Assembly: GCA_021904315.1 (NCBI GenBank)
Contig: CM038919.1
Span: forward strand, 8,618,001-8,682,000
Source: Sphagnum magellanicum
Taxonomy: Eukaryota > Streptophyta > Sphagnopsida > Sphagnales > Sphagnaceae
DNA: 64,000 bases
Direction of reading: 5' to 3'
How positions within the stretch are numbered: position 1 is the stretch's first letter; every line of letters starts with the position of its first letter. Position numbers and translations under genes: made by a program. The notes under the pieces were generated by a model that saw only the letters and a program-made list of their open reading frames with translations, was not told where the DNA came from and did no database searches. Positions 22,981 through 33,650 of the stretch are shown piece after piece.

Positions 22981-23689
22981 TTTGCCCTATTGGGCTGGCC
23001 ACCTTCCTAGGTGGAAGCTGCCCTACACGTATGCCCATGTTCCATAGTACATAACCAAATGGGGATACACAATTTTTCTCTTCTTGTGCATTGTCAAGGG
23101 GAAGTGTAATTTTTGCAAGTGGCTTTAAGTTCCTCATTTTTTGCCTAGCGGTCCTGCATAAAATTTGCAGCATTGTCCATCCATTTTGCAATTGTTTAAG
23201 TGGCATATTCCTTGTGTATGTGACTTGCCCTTTACCATGGCTGACAATGCAAATGGATGCCAACGGACCATGCCAAAATTCTCTCATCCTTAATAATACA
23301 AAAACAAGTTGGGTTTGATAGGTAGAGGACCCCAAAAGTGGTCATTGGTCTACCACCACTTCATGGCTTTCCTTCAACATTTGGCTCAAGGTTGTGTGAC
23401 TCATGGCCAAAGGTCATCCCAACACCCAAATGGACCTAAGAAGGTTTCTTGCTTTCATTGGTAGAGACCTCCACATCACTCACTATGATTGCTGGCATGG
23501 CGTTTCAACAAGTGTCCCAAGCCTAGTCATCACTTTGGGAGCGCTTCCTACCAACATGGCAAATTATTTTTCATTTACACTTACACTGCCCTGTGCAAAT
23601 GTTTTAAGATGTGTCAGCGTACATTTCACATACCCTTCGTGCTTGTATACGGATTTATAATCCTTTATAGTTGTGAATCCATCTCAAAG
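22981..23689. other. Stretch between repeat copies
   Basis: The minus ORF 22967-23335 and the plus ORFs 23091-23752 show no recognised domain. No RNA gene or structured repeat seen. Confidence 0.3.
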
Positions 23690-24040
23690 TTCAATATTTT
23701 ATTGCAGTGGGCCACTTTGACAAGCCCTTTACAAAAAGCTCAAATTTTTTAGTGCATCCCAATAGAAGCTTTTCCATCCCACATTGTATCAATGCATGGT
23801 ACCCTTGAACCCAGTTATATGCAATACAAAGCTCACACTTTTGGGCAAAGTATATGGGACAAACTATGATGCCATAGCTCACACTTTTGGGCAAAGTATA
23901 CAGGCAAACTATGGTGATATTGAGGAATATTCTGAATGCATATTCTTGTGTCCATGTTGTCCCCACCTCATTATTTGAATACGATTTCCATTCTTAACTT
24001 TGTTCATCATCATTTTTGGCCTAGGCTTTTACAAGAACTT
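23690..24040 (-). repeat. GTTCCCAAT-type dispersed repeat, copy F (rearranged)
   Basis: On the minus strand it starts CCTAGGCCAAAAATGATGAT, has lost the GTTCCC spacer, and carries an internal duplication of TTTGCCCAAAAGTGTGAGCT (two copies on the minus strand, around 23835 and 23885 on the plus strand). It then continues into the 3' part. It is more diverged than the other copies. Confidence 0.65.
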
Positions 24041-24054
24041 GGGTTACTTGTTAC

Positions 24055-24180
24055 CATTCATATTAGTCAGGTTAATTAGTTGTTGTGCTTCCCAAAGCTA
24101 TTTTTTTGTTTTTGCAACGGGTCATTTCAATTGGCCCATCACCCAAAACTTAGGGCTGCCCTCCCCTTGTTCTATAGAAA
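24055..24180 (-). repeat. GTTCCCAAT-type dispersed repeat, copy G (3' end only)
   Basis: Minus-strand match to the last quarter of the unit: GGGGAGGGCAGCCCTAAG, then GATGGGCCAATTGAAATGAC, TTGCAAAAACAAAAAAATAG and AACAACTAATTAACCTG. Its terminus abuts the 5' end of copy F, the third head-to-tail junction of this family in the window. Confidence 0.65.
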
Positions 24181-26879
24181 AGTTACATGTTTTTACATGG
24201 TCATGTAAAATTGTGTAATTGAATTTGTTATACATTTACATGATTTTATACAACATAATAAAAACTTATATAGTTTTTCATTTACACATCGTGTGTTATA
24301 TACTTGCACAAATGCAGGTGGGCCTTATATATTTACATAGAATGTAAATAAATTCCATTATGTCATTTACACTTATGTGAAGTGTAAATCCTAAATCATA
24401 TGCAAGCACAACACTGGTATAGAAGCAAACAAAAGAAAATTTTAGGGTGTTACATTTCTACCATTGTACATGTGTTACTATTGCCATACCTGAATTTTGC
24501 ATGTGAAGCTTTTGTTAGTGGACCCAACCATGTGGAACTTTGGTGCATGAATAAGAACCCTACAATCTATGTCATTCTGTGGTCATGAATCCAATATAAT
24601 GCAAAATTAAAACATGAAAACATTGTTATAATTCAAGGTTATTAGAACATTTGTGCCCTCTGCTTTGTGTTAGGAGAATTAAAAGGGGGTTGGAGGGGCT
24701 TGCTAACAAGGGAAAATTTCATTTATATGCATGCCCCATTGAAGCTTCATCAATGGTAACAGCATTTCACATGTTAATTCAATTTCAGAAAACTTTCCAT
24801 TTTGTTCACTTTCCATTGAAGGCTGTCCCTCAAACCTAAGAATTAAAAAATTCTGGTATCTTGTTGAATAATTTAAACAAGGGCATGAATCTACTTACTA
24901 GTTACTATTTACTTACGCCTCTGGTAGCTGTTGTTTCACTCTAGGGCCCCTCTGAAGGAGAGAAAAGTACCAGGATAAGTTGGACTTATAGCATTATTAG
25001 GTGGTTCTCTCAAACCAATTATCAAAGTTCCCAAAATAAAAATAAAAATGACACCTAAAAAATACTATTAAGATTTTTAAATCATAAAAATAACAGTAAC
25101 TAATAAAAGAAGATCAAAATGAAAAAGTTGTCTTGTTTTCATCATATTTCCACAACTTCATTTTGTTCAAAATACATTTTCAAACTCTTTTTCTAAATTT
25201 AGATCTATTTCAATCAATTGTACCAAGTTAGAAGGTGAGCAACAACTAATCCTAGGATCAATAGGCCAATCTTCGCTTACAATATTAACTTATAAAAAAT
25301 TGCCCCTTTGATTGTAGGTGGCATTAAAAAATAAAATCAAGTACTCCAATAAGAGAAAAATAAAACTATTTGAATTTATAACCCCATGATAGTTTAAGAT
25401 TTGGCAAATAAGAAAACTAATTGTAGAACACATTGACTCATGTTTCCCTCACCATTGTAAAGGACATTTAATGTCTTTCACATTTGATTGGTATCATCTA
25501 AAAATCAACAACTCCCTATTTGACAAACTTTTTGGTTAGTACACTTGTGTTGAAAATCATTTTGAAAATAGTTAAATTACAATCTTCATGATTTGCTTGA
25601 TTTATCAAATATTCAAATTATGTCAAATGATGCAATAGGTGATAACATTTCAAGAATATAGGAAACAAAAACTTCCTATCATACTCTTCAACAATAGTAA
25701 CATTTTGATCATGATCAATGAATGAAGAGGCAAAGGGCTTTAAATTTAAGGTCCAACATTAAAGAAAACATATTATGAGTGTTTTACTTTTCATAATTTG
25801 TATAAAATGAAAGGATATAATCCAAAACAACACTTTTTTTTTTAATGTTAGATGCAAATAAAGCTAACTCAATAACAAGTTTAGAATCATCTTCCATCAA
25901 ATTGTTTGCAGAAGGTGTAGTTTTGACTTCTTCCTTCAGTTTGAAGCTTATGGTTAAGGTGGAATGCGATGCATCACTAAGTAACCAATGGTCACAAGAT
26001 TGATTCAACACATAAACATACTTAAGAAGATAAATGCAATCCACAACGATTTTGGAAACATATTAAAGGAGGTGGCATACACCCAATAAGTTTCACTATA
26101 ATTTGTTTGTTGTGGGGTAAAACAATACTTTCCCAAAATTGTAGTGTTTCCTGGAACATAATTATTTTGCTAACAAACCAACAAAACATTATAACAAAAT
26201 GTTTATTAATTTTTCCACTTATAAACAAGGAAAAAAAAATTGATTTGAAAAATAGTCTTAAAGTTCTTAACATTACCTTGTCTTCACTAAAATATTTTGT
26301 TTTCTTGGGTAGAAACTAACATTAACACAATATTTAATTCCACTCTTGTTTGCTTTTGCGAAATTTCTTCAGCAAAATGTCCATTTTTTGCAAATCTTTT
26401 TATGCAAATTTTATTGAAGCATATTGGAAATTGTTGCAAAAAAATTCATTTGTGATGGCATATGGAGAAGATTTTTAAAAAGAATGCACAATATAGGTCC
26501 TTTGATAATGTTATTCCAAGCTTAAAGTTTCACAATTCACAACAAATTTCAATATAACAATCATTGCAATTAGATTTGAACTTTCATATTTCAAATATGC
26601 AATGATTGTTTTTCTCAAGTCATATTTGATTCATCGTTAATTTTTTCAAGTGATATCATGGGTAAAAACATGTCAATTCTCAAATTTGCAATGAAATATA
26701 ACCTAGGACATGTTCCCTACCTCCCAACAAAAAGAGGGGTGATGGGAACTCCCATATGAAATTAGGACAAACTCACAAATGTAAATTAAAGATGAGGTCA
26801 ATTTGCACAAACCAAAAGGAAGGGTGGTCATTGCAAATGGAAACCAAAATGGTGCATAAAGTAAGTTAAAGGAAACATG
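24181..26879. other. AT-rich stretch without recognised gene
   Basis: No domain was recognised in its short ORFs. The minus ORF at 25784-26044 (86 codons, acidic and serine-rich) reads more like former coding sequence than its neighbours, but I cannot name it. No repeat or RNA gene supported. Confidence 0.3.
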
Positions 26880-26884
26880 CATTC

Positions 26885-27480
26885 ACATGATTCATGATGG
26901 CTTAGACTTGGGAGGAGCTCACCACTCTCTTCTTTATAGTTTATTCACTAAATGGTAGAAAGGACTACATTAAAGTTACATAAATTCTCAAGATTCCAAA
27001 ATGGGAATCCCAATTTTTTTTATAATTATCAAATTATGAATCATATTACTTTGTAAGATCAAAACTCCTTCATATGGATTCCAATTCAAAAATTGACATA
27101 GGAAAAGTTGTAACCTTTAAAGAGACAAATCCAAGGTTATATTGCATGTTTTATTCAAAAGGTCATTTGAACCCTCTATTATATGTTTTAATGGTTGAAA
27201 GTTGAAATGTTGTGCATTGACTCCCAACCATTCATTGGTGACAACTTCTGTTTTAAATCTTTAAATGGGAAATGTGAATCCAATTTAAATGTTCACTTTT
27301 CAAGACCTTTTTGATGGTTTAATAAAAGTTCAATCTCACCAAGATTTGGTTTCCCAAACCTTGTTTCAAAGATTCGAAACATTGCATAACTTGAACTCCC
27401 AAAGTGAGAAATCACTTGGGAATGTGATCGAGTTCCATGATATTCTCCCAACCTAGGTTCCCCTTGTCACGCCTTAAGGT
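26885..27480 (+). repeat. LTR-like dispersed repeat, old copy
   Basis: Diverged homologue of 57580-58240. Shared landmarks in order: CATGATGGCTTAGACTTGGG against CACCATGGCCTAGACTTGGG; ACTCCCAAAGTGAGAAATCA against ACTCCCAAAGTGGGAGTTCA; then CACTTGGGA(A/G)TGTG. It has no coding content and lies about 1 kb upstream of the gypsy remains on the same strand, so it may be that element's 5' LTR (inference; primer-binding site not identified). Confidence 0.55.
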
Positions 27481-30200
27481 CCATTCACACTTGCAATTAA
27501 TTGAATGGTAAAACAATGTTGCATAACACAATTTTATTTCATATTCACATATGCAATGTTAATTAACACAATATTTGAGGTGGCATCCTTGCTGGTTGGA
27601 TGGTTAATTCATTGTTAAATGAAAAGGTTCTTAATAGCATATTTTCAAAAAATGTAAAATTTTGCCCAAAAAACCAACATTACATAAAATGGCAAAAATC
27701 AACCAAGGATGTTGGTGTTAAGTTATAGAAATGTCCTTCCATTGCTTCCCCTTTTCTCTTCCCACCTTTGAGAATGTACATGTTATAATTTTAAATAGAT
27801 TAATTTTGAAGCAATGCATTTGCAAGTTCAAAGTTCCTCATTATACAAGAATTACAAAATTGTTTTAAATTATCTATGACTAGATCAAAAGAGGGCACAA
27901 TAAATGCCATAAATATAACAATGAATGTAATAGCAGATGTAACAACATTCACAATTTTTGGGTGTGTTAGTTTAATTATTCAATCGAGTCTAATTAATTA
28001 AGGATAAATTGGGTTAGCTTAGTCATTTGGGTTTTATCTTGAACCAATTCAAGTGTGAATAAGGTTTAGGATATTTTTGTTGAGGGGATATAATCCCAAG
28101 TTGTGTGATCTCAAATCACTTTTGGTGATTTGAAATTCTAGAACACATAAGTTTGTGTGTTTGTGGTTTTTTGTGTTATGCAAGTTTCTTTTATAAGGTT
28201 TTTATTGGGTTTTGTTTTGTGTTTTCTAAGCTTGGATTTTTTTTGGTCATAGGTGAATTGGATTTTTTGAATCACCAAAAGTTTAGTCTAGTTTTGTGTT
28301 GTGTTACAATTATATTCAATTTTGTTTAACATTTGGTTTATTTTTGTTTTGCATGGGAGTTGGGTGCAACACATTACACCATGTTGTTTTTGTTATTTTT
28401 GCTAATTTTGGGTGTTCTTGGTTTAATTTTTAAATTAAAAAAACTCATTTAATTTTTTTTGTGATTTTGGGTTTCAATTTTACATCAAACTCCTTTAGGA
28501 GTTGAACCCAAACAAGACGTGACATGGAAAAAAAAAACTTGTGGAATTTTTTGGAAATTCACCATAGTCACACCACTCATGTGGAAAATTTCAGGTTATT
28601 TAGTGACAAAAATGTTTTAAAAGATTTTTCTAGGGCATGGGGTGGTGTGCGATCACCATTCTTGTGCCAAACTTTTGGCGAATCAACACATCCTAATGAA
28701 TTTGCATTATTATACTTCATAGGTGGAAAAATGTTATGTCATTAACAAATGTAAAGGATTTGAATTATTGTCGTGATTTTTGTGTAAAGGTTGTGTTGCA
28801 TGATTTATGCATCTCCATTTATGTTTGTTAGGTTGGACATGTTACATGTTAGTATGATGGTTGAATTGTCATATAATTTCATGAGGTGGGAGGATTACCA
28901 AGGAGTGTACCATTTGGTTATGACCTAGGAGAACATGCTTTTAGGTTGACATCTTGGTAGTCTCTGCTTATTATTCAATGTCAAACCCTAGGTGAAAAGT
29001 TATGTGCCTTTTCACACATGCCTTTATTGTCATAATGAGCTTAGGGTTGTGATTGTGTGGTTAATGTTTGGGCATGGGACAAAGTTAAGTTAGGGTTAAG
29101 GTTCACCACAAAAAGGGCACAAGATCCAAAAACAAGGAATAAGGTTGCCATCACTAATGGTTTTACAAAATGTAAGGTGCAATTCAAACCACTCACACCA
29201 CTTTCATCATCATTTGGTGGGTGGGGGTCATCGAATTTAGAGACAAGTTCACCTCTAAAGTTTATTACTACACCATTGTTGTGGAACATAGAAGACATGT
29301 ACAAAGTCACTAAAAGGCCCCACTAATATTTCAAGGCAATTAGCACCATCAAATTAGATGATTTTATCTAAGAGTTTTAACAACTAATGTGATATGCAAT
29401 AGATGCATAATCCCTAACTATTCACACCATTCATGGCATGGAAGGGTTTATTCTAGCATATGAAGAAGTTGTTTATGGATGATGACCATGAGTTCAAGTG
29501 CATGCCCATGAGATTCATATTGAGGAGTGATTATTTTATTTGTCGCCCAATTGTGTGTCTATTACTAAAATACATGTGGTCCCAACACATGTTTCCATTT
29601 TAAATGTGACCACAACAACTTTTAGTAACAATTTGGCTAGTGGGGGTGGGAATACAAGTGGCAATGGAATCATCCAAAGTGGTAGTAAATTCAAAGTGGT
29701 TGTACTAATCCTTCCATTAGTACCTAGGTTTTATTATTGGCATTTAACCTAGGTGTGGAATTTTTTCGAAGGTTGTGCATAAATTAGTAAGAGATATGGA
29801 TGAAAAAACCATGAAATCTACAAAAGTTCTAGTGTAAACCACATGATAGCTTACGAGAGCTCATGCATGGATGCATAAATTGATTATAATGATGTAAGGT
29901 GTTATAGAAGCCCACGTGGTCCAATTTTAGTATGGGATTTTAGACAAGAAGTTTAAGTGTTGGGTGCGGGATGCCATATTATTTGTTGACATGTGAAACC
30001 CACTTTGGTGAATGCGTTCCAATTATTGAAATGAATCAAGATGAACATGGTGGAAGAATGGGTGGTTACTTTTGGGTTCAACAAGGAATTTTTGGGCACA
30101 ATCAATTCAATAACCATGGAGCCAACCCAATAAGGCCATGCCCTAGAAAAATGAAAAAGCTAAACGTGAATCAAGTGGTTCCATTTCATATTTGGTGGAA

Positions 30201-30260
30201 CAAGGTGGAAAAGAAAAATGTTGGAAGTGGAGTAGACCTCATGAGAAAAAGTACTACACC
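30201..30260 (+). pseudogene. Possible gag zinc-knuckle remnant
   Basis: The reading GKEKCWKWSRPHEKKYYT resembles a degraded CCHC knuckle (C-x2-C-x3/4-H-x4-C) in which only the first Cys and the His remain. Its position, between the presumed gag and the protease, is what a Ty3/gypsy element would show. Weak on its own. Confidence 0.3.
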
Positions 30261-31325
30261 CTAATCCATCACATGTTCAAACCATTAACCTTAACCCCAA
30301 TTAGCCAAGTTCCCATTGTAATGCATATAGGCATGAGGTTGATCATTGCTTCACACTTCACCCGAAGTTACAAGAAGGCCAATCACAAAACACCAATGCT
30401 CATAAGGGCCAAGGTTCTAGGAAGGTGCAACCAATAAGGTAGGCAAACAATAGATTAATGTAAGGCCAATCCAACTCCATGGAGGTTAGGTTTGCACAAT
30501 TGGAAGTTTTAGTTTTAAGCATGGCAACCCATGTGAAATCTAATGCATCTAGACTTCAAGGAAAGCAAGGGGTTAGGAAAATGGCCAATCTTCTTATTCA
30601 AATGATCTTATGTGGAGGATATTTTTATGGAATCAACTTTTCAAGATAAGTGGCCCCAAATAAAAATATATTGGATATTTCAAAAGGCCACAATGATGGA
30701 AATAATGTTGGAGTTTTTAATTTAGTCAAGATATTTTGACAATTGCACTAATGACAAGGGCTAATGCTCGAGAATTGGAAACATGAAGTGTTGATGAAAG
30801 GTTGGATATTCAATGCAATGAAGTTTAGTGTTAAATGTGGGTGCCACAATCATTCAAGTTGATAGACATTGTTCCCAATCTTATGGCCTAGGTGTCAACT
30901 TTTAATGGGGTGCCAAAGAAGGCGCACAAGTATATTTTTGGGCCCAAGGCACCCGGAAGTTTATTGGGGTGGCCAAAGTCACATATAAAGCACCATTGTT
31001 TTTTTATTAAAACATTGGTCATTCTAATCATTCAATTGGTAGTTGTGTTTTGTTTAGTGGCCACATTATGTGTGAGTGGGAGAACACAAGATGTGGGTAG
31101 GTTAAAAAACAATATTATACTTGTTATAATTCCCTTATAGGTTTTTGATGCCAACTACATAGAGGTGTGCAAGGTTCACCTTGAATTTTGGCATGTAGTT
31201 GCAACTAAACTTCATGACCTTTTATTGTGACCAACCATTGATTAGGTCATTGTTGTTCCCAATGTGGTAATGACACATAACAAGGAAGAAGTTTTTCAAT
31301 TGAAGGGGGTGTCAACATGTTGGTA

Positions 31326-31505
31326 CCTACCCATAAAATTTTATTGGATTTTGGTGTTTAACCATTAATATTGGGTGAAGTTGTTGTCAGTAATCTTGGA
31401 TTGATCAATGTTGATTTTGACCCATGCCCATACCAAATTTTGACATCAATGGGTGATTTTAAAAAGGCTCAAAAATCAATTAGAGGTTACCATTGATTTT
31501 GGAAA
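31326..31505 (+). pseudogene. Retroelement aspartic protease remnant
   Basis: PTHKILLDFGV, a stop, then PLILGEVVVSNLGLINVDFD and PCPYQILTSMGDFKKAQ. The LLDFG core, with the catalytic Asp at 31347-31349, followed by the PL-LG and EPCP-Q-TS-G-type strings, matches the pepsin-like protease of plant gypsy-type elements that use a D-(L/F)-G core rather than DSG/DTG. Downstream EVTIDFG and SYNITHDDKQELIL may be its second half. At least one stop inside. The enzyme would have cleaved the polyprotein; it lies directly upstream of the methyltransferase. Confidence 0.6.
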
Positions 31506-31829
31506 AAAATCATATAATATCACCCATGATGACAAACAAGAGCTAATCTTAATTTGCACATGAGTTTGAATTATTAGAAAGTAACATCCATGATCAACAT
31601 GAACCCCCAAACAGGGAATTGGCGATCTCAAGATCACAAGGGATTTCATTCATTCAAGTTTCTACCTTAAATCCCAACCCACCATGGGGCACATTGATCA
31701 AATTACAAGCATTGGCTACTCAATTTATTCATCAAGTTTGGCACCTTTTGCCATCACTAAACCTACAAACATTTGTGGATGTTGGTAATAGGCCTTTTGG
31801 TTTGAGTCCATTGGATACCGGGGTTATTC

Positions 31830-32815
31830 ATTGGGAAATTCCCAAGGATGAAATATGTTTACTTGAATTTTTTGGAGGCATTAGTTTTGCATTAGTTGGA
31901 GTTCCATAGTCTAGCATTTTAATTCAAAGATATCATTATGTGGAAAAGGATTTACAAGCTAGACAAACCTTCATACAACATGTCATGATGTTGTAACAAA
32001 TTTATCCCAACTTGTTGCCAACATTAGCCATACACGGTTATCAACATGCTTAACCAAACCACATTATTTTGTTTGGGGCACCAGATTTGGCCAAGGTTGG
32101 GCCAATTGATTTGCTCATTTAAAAATGGTCATGTTAGGGCCTTTCACATGTTAATTTGGCCAAGGACTTTTAGACCTGAAATCAAGACTTTTCTAGGAAT
32201 TAATTCATAGTTTGTAATATTTGCAAAAGATGTTGATGCACTTGTGTGCATACATGTTGGAAAATGTCCCACCATTGGGAAATTTTCAGCCAATTGTTTT
32301 GGCAAGATGGCAATAAATCAAGGCTCAGATTGGAAGGCCAATGTAGTTGGATGTTACAATTGGTTCACATCATGCCCATTGGTTCCAGTGGTTGTAGATT
32401 AATTCAATTAACATCACCAGAGGTGATCCAATGAACATATTAATTCATCCTAGGTCACCCACATGTTTGGTGGATGACATATTGGATTTAAGGCGACATT
32501 CATGTGTGGTTCATCATCATTATGACCTTTAATTATGGTCAATAAGGTTGGACTTCCATAAACAACCTCATTGACCTTATTAAAATTTCCTAGTCCCATG
32601 CATTTCAAGATGGAGGCCTAGGGATGATTTGGGACTCCAATTCATCCAATATGGAGGAGCCCAATGTGGATGAAAAGGAACAAACCATGGGTTTTTGCAT
32701 TAGCACCATAACCATGTCATGCATTTTAAAGGGAGCTTGAAGGTGAATTTTGGGGCAAGTTAGGGACATTAACTACTTCACATGACTTTTTAGTTTGCTA
32801 TTTTTTGAATAAGCA
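31830..32815 (+). pseudogene. Retrotransposon-borne cytosine-5 DNA methyltransferase, decayed
   Basis: Motifs run in canonical m5C-methyltransferase order. Before the domain is NRPFGLSPLDTGVIHWEIPK (31789-31848). Motif I (AdoMet binding) reads ICLLEFFGGISFALVGVP (31855-31908). Then come a YHYVEKDLQARQTFIQH acidic-loop block, PDLAKVGPIDLLI, and the motif IV region KWSC-GLSHVNLAKDF near 32125, where the catalytic Pro-Cys-Gln has decayed to Ser-Cys-stop. YMLENVPPLGNFQPIVLARW (32250-32309) carries the ENV of motif VI, followed by GSHHAHWFQWL. The C-terminal blocks are EEPNVDEKEQTMGF (from about 32655) and ILGQVRDINYFTWLFSL (to about 32810), of motif IX-X type. The length, about 325 codons, suits a full catalytic domain. 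At least six stops and several frameshifts mean it is dead. The family would methylate cytosine in DNA using AdoMet. Its place between protease and RT shows it belonged to the element. Confidence 0.8.
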
Positions 32816-33265
32816 CATTTGGCACATTTTTCCCCACCAACCCACTTTACACATACACTTGTTGCATCATCAATTGGGATCGCCATGTTGGTGCAAATAG
32901 GGGTGATGTAATAACATGAGTTATACATCTTTAACATATGTGGGATCAAGAACACATAGAAAGATTTATTAGTGTTGGGAAGGAGGTTGGTGAAGTGGGA
33001 GTGCTAAGATAATGTAACACTTCCCAATATTCTACATAACAACCATAGGTCACATTCTCAACTTTGGGCTTAATGGGGATAATCTATCATCCTAACCCAA
33101 AACACCATTGATCATGACCACTTGGGAACTGAATATTGGCTTAGTGGTTATGAGAAATGAGATGCACACAACATGATGGTCATTACAAGATTATGGGATA
33201 TTTTGCTTTCAATTTGAAATAATTAGGTTGATTGAAAAGATAAGAGGTCTAGATCATATTGGAGG

Positions 33266-33645
33266 ATGATAATCCAATTTTCAAAATACCTCATAGGCTT
33301 AGTGAGCTGGAGAAGCTTTTCATTTAGGCTTGGACAATAGAGTTATTGGATGTGGGTTTGGTGGAACTGTCTAGGGGTTAATATGCCTTGGTAATAGTGA
33401 TGATAGCTAAGAAGGATACTTTTGATAATTAAACCAAACATCACATGTGTGGGGATTACCATTCAGTTAATAAATGGATTTGCTAAAAAATGCCATGCCC
33501 ATGTCAGAGGATATTTTTGATGCCCTAAGACAAGTTAAGGTTTCTAGTATTTTGGATTTACGATTTGGTTATCATGAGTTGCCATTAAGGGAGGGTGACA
33601 AGGTCAAAACAACATTTTGGTGTTGGTTTAGGGAGAGTTTAGGCC
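33266..33645 (+). pseudogene. Ty3/gypsy-type reverse transcriptase, 5' part only
   Basis: DDNPIFKIPHRLSELEKLFI, then ELLDVGLVELSRG, YALVIVMIAKKDTFDN, HHMCGDYHSVNK, AMPMSEDIFDALRQVKVSSI, LDLRFGYHELPLREGDKVKT and TFWCW. This is the fingers and first palm block of a chromovirus-like RT. The first catalytic Asp is present in LDLR (33556-33567). Three stops in 33266-33477. Homology ends near 33650, before the second catalytic block, and unrelated A-rich sequence follows, which marks a deletion or an insertion breakpoint. Confidence 0.75.
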
Positions 33646-33650
33646 TAAAT

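Larger units (their letters stand above)
28500..33650 (+). mobile_element. Decayed Ty3/gypsy-type LTR retrotransposon carrying a DNA methyltransferase
   Basis: The order, all on the plus strand, is a presumed gag region (28.5-30.5 kb, no firm motif), a doubtful zinc-knuckle remnant (about 30216-30260), aspartic protease (31326-31505), cytosine-5 DNA methyltransferase (31830-32815) and reverse transcriptase (33266-33645). Every part has stops and frameshifts. The RT breaks off before the catalytic YxDD/FADD block, and no RNase H or integrase was found downstream, so the 3' half is lost or displaced. The RT sequence (MCGDYHSVNK, LDLRFGYHELPL) is of Ty3/gypsy type. The LTRs are not proven; 26885-27480 is a candidate 5' LTR. 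The 5' limit is a guess. Confidence 0.7.
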
